Shown here piece after piece: positions 36,011 to 45,955 of a stretch of DNA of 64,000 nt (the stretch's first letter is position 1; each line of letters starts with the position of its first letter). Both the position numbers and the translations under genes were made by a program. The notes beneath the pieces were generated by a model, which was not told the DNA's origin, searched no databases, and saw only the letters and a program-made list of their open reading frames with translations. This stretch comes from Rachycentron canadum (taxonomy: Eukaryota > Chordata > Actinopteri > Carangiformes > Rachycentridae): assembly GCA_038496675.1 (NCBI GenBank), contig CM076669.1, positions 10,440,599 through 10,504,598 on the forward strand. The letters run 5' to 3'.

Positions 36011-38899
36011 TCATTTTTTATTCAAAACACACTGGAAGATTAAACCTCTTTAATGATGCCTTCAAGGACAGCATCAGGTCCAAACTGTGAAAAGTTTATT
36101 ATTTATTATTTTCTTGATAGGTCTCTTTGATGACCTTCTTTAACCATTAATCTGCTGTTGGCTTTTTCTCTCCTCTTTCCCATAACTACTGCTTCCCCTC
36201 CAGTTGCCAAGCTGGTGTTTCAGGTTGAGCTGTTTTAAGACCCAGCCGTTGATCATATTCAGTTTAATTACCTCTACGTGGACTTGAGGAGCATTAGAAA
36301 TCATGACCTGATGCATATTCAATAAATTGACTCAAACAGCAAAGGGAAATGGCTGCACCCTATAATGTCTTCTCATCTGTGCAATGAAGATATATGCAAG
36401 GATGACCTTCATATGTACTAATGATATCAGTGAAGGAAAGTTGCCCGCTGAGGATCGTTATGTTTGTAACTGCATGATATTAGAAGCTATACATAATTCA
36501 AGTTTGTGTTATAAACAGTAGCTTTACCATGTGTAATATAATGTATAACCCCAATAAAGTCTCAAGCAGGCTTTTTTTCATGAGTATTTGTTTTCAGAGG
36601 CAGCACTGAAAGGCCATACATCCTATAGGACAGAATCATATAGATCAGCAGTTGTGATGACCAGAAATGTGTGTCTCCTGAACAGGACAACAGTGTTACA
36701 GATTATGAGGGAAACAAATATCTCTTAGCTGTTGCTTTTTGATGTTCAGTCCTCCATAATTCTTTTTAATGCAAAGCCAAAGAAGTTTTCCTGAAATAAA
36801 AATAACTTTATAGTCTACCCCACATGACACAAAGCTAGAGTTTATGTTTCTGTTATTGTTGCAGTTTTTCTGTACTCTCCTCAGTTTGTCATGATCAGGG
36901 GTACATAGTTACCTGTGCTGAACATTTAAGGTCTACTGAGGTGAAACACACCTCTTTATATTATTTCTTTCTTTCTTTTATAATCAGGAGAAGATGAATG
37001 AAAGTCCAGTCCTGACCTGTAAAGACAAGTGGCTGCCGGGGCCTCTGCATGTTTTCTTTATTTACTCATCAATGATGTTTACCAGAGGCTAAGAGATTGA
37101 AGTTGTGACATCAGGGACTGATTTTTATTACCCAGGGGTCCTTTGTATTCCTGGCTGTCCACTGCGAAAAAGCTTTCTATTGATTGTCTCAGAGCAGGGA
37201 AGGGGATTTGGAAACATGCACAGGCACTGAAAAGACATGGCTGTGTTAGCAATCTCTGTGGAGAGCATCAACCTCTTTGAGCTGGGTGTTAACAGTGCAG
37301 GAAATGGCTTAAGTGATCAACGTTTTCTTCCTCTTTTCCTCTTGCTGTGTCATTTCTCTCTTTTGTGTGTCTGGCCTTGTTGCTTCCAGCTGTGCATACA
37401 CAGGTGTGTGCCTGATGTCTATACACACGCATTCACGCAGCCTGTGGGTATAGGTTAGTGTGATTGCATGTATGCCTCTGTACATACACTTCACACGGGT
37501 GAACTGCATGCACATTTATTGGCTTGTGCTGCATTACAGAGAATTAACTGACTGAATAACTTAAGCTCTCACTGTGCTAATTAAAACAGCTTGCACTCAG
37601 TGATGGTGCAGTCATGGCAAGACTGTAATTAATTTGTGAATGGATGCTTTTTGGACACAAGGATGTTCTGAGGACTACCAATGTCAAAACATCCTGTGTA
37701 GTTTGGCCAAGGTACCATTCTTAATTAATGTTAAGCACAACACAAATTAATTTCTAGCACAGTCAATACCACTGCAGGCTCAGTGTTTATGTCCTTTTGC
37801 TCAGAGAAACTGTGTTTGCTAATGACTGATGCACAGATTTCACATGTCCAAAGGCAGAAAATATAAAATATTTCTCAAAACTATGTCCAATAATGACATT
37901 CTTCAAAGGCCTGTAAAACATATTCCCCTTTGTCTCATAGGGGTAGTTAATTAATTCAAAGGCTTTATCATATTCTTGTATAATATGGTGAGAAGGAAAG
38001 GATGTTGCCAACAAGTTGTCCCTGCCAGCAGCCTTATTATCAGTCAATAATGAATTTAGACGACCCATATGATGCTAGCTGAATGGCCTCAATAACTGAA
38101 TACAAACTCAAACACTGGTGCCCAAGTGTGTATGCGCTTGCAACTGCATGTGTGTCTTTCATGCTCATGTACACCCGATTCACAGGAGGCAGGGAATCAT
38201 GGGAAACGCCTGACCCAGAAAGCAGTACAAGGAATGTGAGGCATTACCCTGTCGAGCTCTCCACCCCACCATTCATTTCATTTCATCAAGACCTGTAATA
38301 ATGCTTGTACTCTCAGTTGAAATTGCTTTCTGCCTTTCGGGTCAGTACAACTGGACTGTGAGATGGGGGAGGGTGTTGTTTCCGTGTAAGTGTTTTCCGC
38401 TTTTCTTTTCTTTTTTTTTTTGTAGTAATAGTTAGTAGCTTTGGCCTGTGGTCAGTCACCATGCTACAATCATATTAGTGAAGTGATTTATATGTGCAGA
38501 AATCCCGGGCAGTCCTCGTAATAGAGGTTTACGACAGCATGATAGAGTGGCCTTCATGTGAAAGGCATTTCCACATTTCTCCTCTTTCACGTTTCACCTT
38601 TTTTTCCCTGCTCCGCTCTCCTCTCTCCTCTGCACTTTGTCATATTTTTTCACGAGGTGCTTTCATTCTGTGCAACAGTATGACATAGCCAAATATTTAT
38701 CTCTCTTTCTGTCTGGGTGGCTAAACAGTTGTGTTTAGATATGGGAGCGAGACAAATGAACCTTTTACTTCCTCCAATGACAGCAGGGCTGCAGCGTTTT
38801 ACATGGACCCATACAGTTTCTACGTTAGCAATGACTTAAAACAAAAAAAAACAAAACATTTGGTGTTTAAAAAAAAAAAAAAAAAAAAAGAATAAAAAT

Positions 38900-39290
38900 C
38901 CACCCTGGCTAATCTGCATGCAAACCTGCATGCTGTGTGATTGGTTGCGAGGTAATTGGTAGCTTTCATTTGACAGCGTGCTGATTGACCCGCCTTGACA
39001 TTTTCAACGATGTCGCACCGGCTTGTCAGACGCCTTGAGTTCTGCTTGAGAAATCACAACCAATCACGGCGACTTATGCAAAGAGCTCTTAGAAATTTGA
39101 AGAGCTGGAACTGTAGGGGAGGCAGCTTGGGATCAGTTGAATCCCAATTATTAAAACTTTGAAATAATCTTCCTCTGAGGCTACACTTGAGGCATGACTG
39201 CAATGATTTTCCAAAAAGAGCTCACTGATGGAAGCAGTGCAGTCGCAGTTCTCGCAGTTCTTATAGTGCTTTTTGATAACAGCTAAGGGT
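38900..39290. promoter_or_regulatory. CCAAT-rich candidate promoter or enhancer
   Basis: It holds inverted CCAAT boxes (GATTGGTTG near 38940 and AATTGGTAG near 38955), a direct CAACCAATCACGG near 39058, an octamer-like TTATGCAAAG near 39074, and a doubled CTGCATGC near 38915. CpG density (CGATGTCGCACCGG, CACGGCGAC) is above local background. It lies about 6.9 kb before dock4 exon 2 on the correct side for a dock4 promoter, but no coding first exon follows it. Confidence 0.3.
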
Positions 39291-39489
39291 GAGTGGTTAA
39301 GCGGGTGATTAAGCAGAGGCTGATTGTCCTCTCCCTTTTGAAATATGTAAAGTGAAGCTCTATGCTGTATCAGCTCCTATAACAGCATCGTCATCAGCAT
39401 CTATTTTATCATTAGGACCAAACTGCCCTTACACTACACTTTACTGTACAGGCCGAAATTCACAGACAAATATGTATTGTTTAAAATAA

Positions 39490-39635
39490 TTGTTTGACAT
39501 TTTGAGAAATATGTTTATTCACTTTCTTGTCTAAAGCTACAATAAGTAGTTTGATCCCACTATCAAAGTAGTGGTAAGTATGCTAAATATGAGGCTACAG
39601 CCAGGGGTTGGTGTCTTAGCTAGGCTTTGTCAAAC
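39490..39635 (+). mobile_element. Shortened copy of the inverted-repeat element
   Basis: It starts GTTTGACATTTTGAGAAATA followed by TTCACTTTCTTGTCT, then AATATGAGGCTACAGCCAGG and CTTAGCTAGGCTTTGTCAAAC. The terminal GTTTGACA and TGTCAAAC are inverted repeats of each other. Confidence 0.6.
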
Positions 39636-39690
39636 AAACATCTCAGCAACAAACAAAATACAAAGTCAAACAAGCCTCTACTTGGTCTTT

Positions 39691-39767
39691 TTTTTTTTCT
39701 TTTTTTCATTTTTTTTTTTTTTTTTGCATAAAAGNTGTTTGTTTGTTTGTTTGTTTGTTTGTTTGTC
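39691..39767. repeat. Poly-T tract joined to (TTTG)n, with ambiguous base
   Basis: T-rich sequence at 39691-39725 is followed by seven or eight TTTG units at 39737-39767. The single undetermined base of the window (N) is at 39735, between them. Confidence 0.9.
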
Positions 39768-40888
39768 TGCTCCTATGTGCACAAGTGCCAAGTTGAGTCC
39801 TGTTCAAGACCTTCTCAGCACTGCTACTTTTAGTGCTCTCCCATTGCCAACCCCTGTTGATTCCCCTGCCTTTATATGCATGATGCCACATCCTGGCGTT
39901 CCCAGCTCATCCCGAGAAATCACCTTTTTGCAGATTCAAATGGGTACACACACACACACACACATACTGACTTAATCTGTTTTATGCTACACTAAAGCTG
40001 TCAGATATCTCTCCTGCTCTGTCACACTCATGAGTTTGTGTCCTACATATAGGCTATGCATAAACAAATCTTTGTGGTTTTGGTTTTCTGACTCAACAAG
40101 ATCCTTGAGAAAGTCCTGATGTGTTGTTCACCACACTGACCCTGTCGCTGCCTTGAATCTTCAAGGTGGTGGGACATGTACAGTATTATTCCATGACGTG
40201 GAGGCACTTCAGATCCTTTTTAATTTACCACATAGAAACATAAATGCCTGAAGCCTTTGACTAGGAACACAGTGTGCATGAAGTTGGCTAACACAAAAAC
40301 ATAGCTGAGCTAGTTTTGGTTTGAGTAGGAATGTTTTAGTCACATTGCTGGAATACAAGGCGCTTTTGGTTTGGCATTGGCAGTACTCACTGTATTGGCC
40401 AGTAGAAAGCAAAATGCAGAATGTTCAGGTTGAGGAAGTGAAGAGGTTATGTGGGTTATGTGCTTTTGAAAGTAAGAGAGGATGAAAACAGGTGTTACTT
40501 CCCCTTTCAGATACTGCCCCTCTCACGCTCTTCAGAATCAACCCATTAATCAACTTCTACAAATGAGTGTTTGTGTGTGTGACTGTTTCACAATGCTCAC
40601 ACATATATTCCCACACACAAATGAAATATTCATGATCCTTACATTTGGCAGCAATGGAGGCCAGTGGAGCACCATCAGTTGCTGTGTTGTCAAATTTGCA
40701 TATTAATGATATAAATGCTGTATAATTAACACGTGGGAGTGGATTATGCATGTGAATCATTGTCAGATCATTTGGAGAGAAGAAAGGGTCAGACTAATGA
40801 GGTTAAAAAGCACATTAAGTGCTTTAAATGAAATTTGCTATGTAAGTTATTGCAGAAAGAGACAGAATCAGTTGCTGTTTCATGCCTC

Positions 40889-40919
40889 TTTATTATTATT
40901 ATTATTATTATTTTATTTT
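40889..40919. repeat. (ATT)n microsatellite
   Basis: Seven or eight perfect TTA units. Confidence 0.85.
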
Positions 40920-41139
40920 ACTTTAACGGTGAAGTCTCTGTAAATCTTAGTGTAGCAGAATCATAACATTGTGCTTTGATCATAGGTCGCATACCTGCCT
41001 CATTCAGATGCTTTGCTCGTTTTTTTTTCTAAACAGCGCAGGCTGTTTTTGAAGGAGGAGTACTGGTGTTCTTCTTACTCGGGGCCTGTGGCAGTGTTTG
41101 TTCTTCTAAGGAGCTTAGACGGAGCAACGAGCAAACCAA

Positions 41140-41480
41140 ATGTAACGTGGTTTGACAGGCCTTGACTCCAAGTGGCAGCCTAAAACACATGTAAGCCTAA
41201 TCCAAGCCAGCAGGCTTTCTAGGGATCTCGATTTACTCAGCAAAATGCGCTCGCAAACCAGGAAACATGGATCTCATCTTAATGGATTAAAGCGAGGTGA
41301 AAGTGCATTAAAGAGATGGAAATGCAACCTCTGATTTTAAGATCTCATATGGACTCACTCACTGTCAGTTAATGAAAAGATAATTTGCTGTTTGCTGTGC
41401 AACTTTGATTGGTCGGATATCTGGATTAGTACCGCAGCTAAATATTATTGATGCTATGGCGTTTTGTTAATAATCAATCA
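41140..41480. promoter_or_regulatory. Candidate conserved non-coding element upstream of dock4 exon 2
   Basis: Unique sequence with CTCATCTTAATGGATTAAAG, CAGTTAATGAAAAGATAATT and GATTGGTCGG. The motif mix (TAAT, GGATTA, CCAAT) and lack of repeats suggest an enhancer. Not tested by alignment. Confidence 0.3.
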
Positions 41481-44400
41481 ATATCATTAATCTCTAAAAT
41501 ATAAACATTTCCATCACAACGTCATGAAAACCCAAGGTGGCAACAAATTCAATATATTAAATAGACAATTAGGGAAGGACCAGTGCTCCCTTTTTCCCAA
41601 ATTTGAAATTTGTACTTGAGTCATTAACTCATTGGGATCATCATCTGTGGTAATCTGAGGCCCGAAGAACCCAACTACGACTCTTTGTCAGAGGTCTTCA
41701 CAATATTTTAGACAGACCCTAACCTCCATGAAATCTTTCCACAGAAGTGACCTGATCTAAAAGGGGCCTAAGGGCAGTCAGCTTCTAATTGCAATAGATC
41801 TTAAATAACTAGACCTGCTCTTTGATACCACTGACAAGCAGCTGGGGTCAGAAGAGTAATTTGATATGTGCAATTTTGCCAAGAACTTCTCACCTTGTAA
41901 CAGCTGCCTTTCTCTCATGTGATGTGTAAGATTAAGTGTTACAGCAGAATAGAATTCACTGGGAACCATTCACATATTATTAGTTTTTGACCCACAGACC
42001 ACAACCTATTTGAAGCAGATTAATTCACTTGTGTGTGTGTGTACTGTGTATGTCTATATCTTTAAGGAAAGCAATTAATATAGTAATAAAAGATGTATGA
42101 GTGCCAAATTTAATGTCTGTAAAAATAGAACAAGGACTTGATAATGAAGGATTTAATGTCAACATTGTCAGTTCACAGAATGTTGTCTGTCAGCCTTTGT
42201 TTTAAAGCAAAGCACCTTTTTCACACACTCTCTTGATATCCCTGTCTGTATGATGTCCACATGATCTGATCATCCCATGGTGACGTTCTCAAGTGTTGTG
42301 ATGGAAATGTTCGCTGCCACATTAGCCCTGTGAACACCCAGTGACATACTGCATCAGTGTCAAGCCACCAACTCTGATGCTCGCTCTTTTGTCGGTCTCA
42401 GTTCCCTCATCTCCCTCCTTCTATGTTTTTGACGGTATAAATTGTTTCGCCCCGTCTCCCTCTTCAATAGTGTGTTTCTCTTTATCCATGTCCACATGTG
42501 TGCTCTTCCAGTCTGCCATCTCTGTGTAATGTCTAGTTCAGGGATGACAGTCTGGTCCAGAATAGCAGCGTCCTCACCATGACCCTGTGGTGTCACATAG
42601 AATCAGACTGTGTGTGTTTGTGTGTGAGACAGAAAGGATCCGAGTTTGCCTTTTGGTGGCTGTAATGCTGGTCAGTGCAGGCCATCTGGAAACTGGGGCT
42701 AACAGGTTCAATGGGCAGACAATGTGTGTGTGTGCGTTAATGTCATATCTGAGCATCAGCAGGTCTGCTTTTGTTCAGTTTATGCAATAGGATATTCATG
42801 CACCAGTGGCATCCACTTAGACGTGTCATGCTTGTGTGTGCGGCGTGTGTGTGCATTGGTCCGTTTATAGGATTTTACCCCTGCTATGCCTGTTTTTGTG
42901 CTCTGTGGCAGCTGTGTGGTCGAACAGCCATGAATGGCATCGTTCTCCCCATTTTGTACTCGCTGTTCTTTTTTTCTGGAGCAATAGGACGTGTCCCACA
43001 ATCGTGGCAAATGGGACAAAACAACAACAAATCAATTCCCTAGAGAGTGAACACCTTTGCTGTCTCCTCAGCGCATCATTAGGCGGTCAGCCGGTCCAGA
43101 CAGTTGACAGACAGTCAGACCCAGATGGATGACAGGCAGTTAGAGACAGACGGACAGACAGCAGCTGGCTTGTGGATCGACAGGCGGGAAACTTTCATTT
43201 TGCAGTAACAAAAAAAAAAGGAAACTTGAAACTGAATAATTTAGTTCACTGCAGCTGGGAAAGTCACTTGGATAATTCATGCATTGGGCACACTTTGTGA
43301 GTGAAAGTGTGTTTGCCTTGATTGCTGCTGTATGTGCACATGTGTGCTTGAGTGATCAGGTTTTGAATGAATCACAGAAAAGTTTCAGGTTTCTCTGCAT
43401 GTGTGTGAGCGTGTGCAAGCGGTTGCTCTTTGAATGCATTTTAAAGGCAGATGTGAGCTTGTGACAAATCCCTTGTAAAGATAGTGTTTCTGCAGCTTGA
43501 GGGATAACAAGAAGTTGGCAAAGCTTCAATGTGAAATGCACAAGGACACAGACTAACACACACACATGCGTAGAGTTGCAGGCGGCACATGGGGTCTAGC
43601 TGCTGTTTGATTTCATCAGCAGACTTGATCTCAATGTCAACATTAGAGAGTGGGTGGATGGGTAATTCAGCCGAATCCTCTCATGGATTGTGGGCTACTC
43701 TGCCAGGAAAAATCACCTAAAACTGATAAACAGACACCCCTGGCAGTCAGTAGTCTATTAGTAAAATTCAATGTTTTCAGTTTTTGCCAATTTTTATTTA
43801 CAAAAAATCAACAGTTTAAACCATTTTTCTAACCTTAGGTTTAATTCTGTTTTTTTTTTTTTTTTTTTAGTTTCAACAAAGAACATTCACTAAATTCTTC
43901 TGCTGGAGGAAGTGAAGTAAATTGTGAGTTTGCACCATAATCCAGAGGAAGGTTACAGAATTTCCATTGTTTTTTTTTGTTTTTTTTTTTAAACAAACAT
44001 CTTTCTGTGCTTATGGGTCCATGAAACATTATTTTAGTGTTGACAGTATTTACACTCATGGTCTCTGGGTGCATGCCACTGTGCTTTCATTGTGGTGGAT
44101 TAAATATAATCAGGTAGACTGGACGATCGCTGCAGGCAGAAGAAGTGGAATTCTCTCTCCACACTTCAGCTCAGCCAGGATCTTGCTCAGTTCTGCATGA
44201 CAGGGACTCTTGTTAGACATTTCCACTGCAAATCCAAGTGAAGCTGCCCCCCCAGCACGTGTGTGTCCATGTGTGAATGCAATGTCTGTGCGTATCCATG
44301 TGTGCTTGCATACATTGCCATTTGAATAGGCCACTTGTGTGAATTTTCTGTCTGTGTAAGCGCTTGTGTAGACATTTCTGCGGTCTGTGTGTCACCTGTC

Positions 44401-44707
44401 AGCGTTTACATGCTGTATTTATATGTATGCGTGCAGTGGTTGACATATCTGTATGCACGTGCGGGTTTAAGTGTGTGGCAATGAGCAACTCAGTGGGATA
44501 TAGCTCTGTTTTTAAGAGGTGGTTGAAGAGCTGTCAACTGACTCTCTCTACTGATGATTATTACACTCACAGTGCGGAGTACTGCTCAATGTTAATGGAC
44601 CATCAGCATCACTCTGTCTCTACTATTTTTCCTTATTCCCCTTGCTTCAACGTTGATTCAAAGCTGATATAATCTTAAATATTACTCAATATGATATCTT
44701 CTAGAAA

Positions 44708-44945
44708 ACATCCATCCATACATACATTATCTATACCCCTTATCCATCAGGGTTGTAGGGTGGCTGGAGCCAATCCCAGCTGGGGTACACCCTGGACAGG
44801 TCACCAGTCTATCTCAGGGCCAACACATAGAGACATACAACACCAATTAACCTCAACGTGCATGTCTTTGGTCTGTGGGAGGAAGCCGGAGAACCCGGAG
44901 GGAACCCACGAGGCCCATGAATCGAACCAGAACCTTCTGAGGCAT
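44708..44945 (+). mobile_element. Teleost interspersed repeat ('CTGTGGGAGGAAGCCGGAG' family)
   Basis: The order is CATCCATCCATACATACATT, TATCTATACCCCTTATCCAT, GGCTGGAGCCAATCCCAGCT, GGGTACACCCTGGACAGGTC, GCATGTCTTTGGTCTGTGGG and AGCCGGAGAACCCGGAGGGA. These blocks occur in this order in thousands of copies across percomorph genomes. I recognise it from memory and cannot name its class with certainty. Some middle parts are deleted here. Confidence 0.75.
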
Positions 44946-45871
44946 CAGTATCAGCAACACCATTTATTTAGTTTCTAGTGAGAGTCAAACGTCAAAAAAA
45001 AGAAGCCTCATGTGACATAAACCTGATACCATCACCAGAGGTTACTTTTTTCTCTAGAAAGCTGCCTCCCACTGTTTTCACAGGCTCTGCAGTGCTGCTG
45101 ATAACTAGTAAGCTGAGCTTCATGTGTGAATCCACGATTACTCCTGCTCCCCATCCATTTTAACAGTGATTCGAGAAACAGAAAACTTGATACCTGTGTG
45201 TCTTCTGTTTGTCTCCGTATCCCATAGTTCCTTTGGTTTCCTCTGTCCACTCTGAAGCTTTCATCATGCAGTTTAAACAGTTTCAGTAAGAGGCCGTTAT
45301 AAGTCTAGAGAAAGTGAGAGATGTTATTTTACCATCTGTATGTATCTCTGAGGTCGTCTGCTGGCAAGTCTCTCAGTAGAGAGTGACTGTCTCCAGTAAA
45401 CAGCTCAGGATGATTCAAATGCAGGCTGCTCCTTCTAGTTCTGCATCACCCAGAGTGATTTATGACCCCTGTGTGTTCAGGATTCAGTGGTGGTGTTGCT
45501 GTAACTGTGAATGTTTTTTCAATCATTTCCCTTGATGCTTCATTGTCTTAAAATGGGTTTCTGATATTCTCTATTACTCAGGTTGTGCCTTTACAAGTTT
45601 GATTTGAGCACTACTATTTTAAGTTTGTGCAAAAATGCAGGAATATTTCATAAGCTTTGATTTTATTTCACTGACACCGATTATTGATTGCACCTCCTCT
45701 TTCTAAGTTGTTTGTGTTTTTTATATCCTGATTTTTCCAGCAGCGTTTTGTTTTCTACCACTCCTGATGTCTCTGGACCTTTTTCTAACTCTGCATAACC
45801 AAGATCAAACATTAAAAAAAAAAAAAAAAAAAAAGACTCATGTGGGTGTTTTGTGCCTCTTCTTGTTGCAG

Positions 45872-45955
45872 TGCTGGCCAGTTTCCGAGGGACCGTCCAA
45901 CATGGCCTCCCACTGGAAATTGGAGACACAGTGCAGATCCTGGAGAAATGTGAAG
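45872..45955 (+). CDS. dock4: dock4 exon 2 (about residues 13-41, SH3 start)
   Basis: The acceptor TTCTTGTTGCAG ends at 45871. The exon opens with TG, completing a Val codon begun in exon 1, then reads LASFRGTVQHGLPLEIGDTV and onward. It ends after the first base of a Gly codon at a GTACAG donor. A poly-A run of about 21 bases lies only about 40 bases upstream of the acceptor. Confidence 0.92.

Larger units (their letters stand above)
29041..38899. other. Gene-free DNA between tmem168 and dock4 (first part)
   Basis: No coding exon was recognised on either strand. The region contains candidate regulatory blocks at 29620-30010, 30590-30800 and 34290-34430, several copies of an inverted-repeat element (30893-31119, 32730-33045, 35150-35260), LINE-like fragments, and CA, TG and GA microsatellites. 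It may be intergenic or the upstream part of dock4 intron 1. Confidence 0.6.
38900..45871. other. dock4: Gene-free DNA upstream of dock4 exon 2
   Basis: No exon matching the expected dock4 start was found. Contents are a CCAAT-rich block at 38900-39290, an inverted-repeat element at 39490-39635, a poly-T/TTTG tract with an ambiguous base, a candidate regulatory block at 41140-41480, diffuse TG-rich sequence at 42600-42860 and 44255-44470, a GACA-rich patch at 43080-43165, a teleost interspersed repeat at 44708-44945 and poly-A at 45814-45834. Confidence 0.6.

Noticed and set aside
44110..44395. Overlapping minus-strand frames rich in His and Thr
   Set aside because: They are products of diffuse TG-rich DNA and have no gene features.
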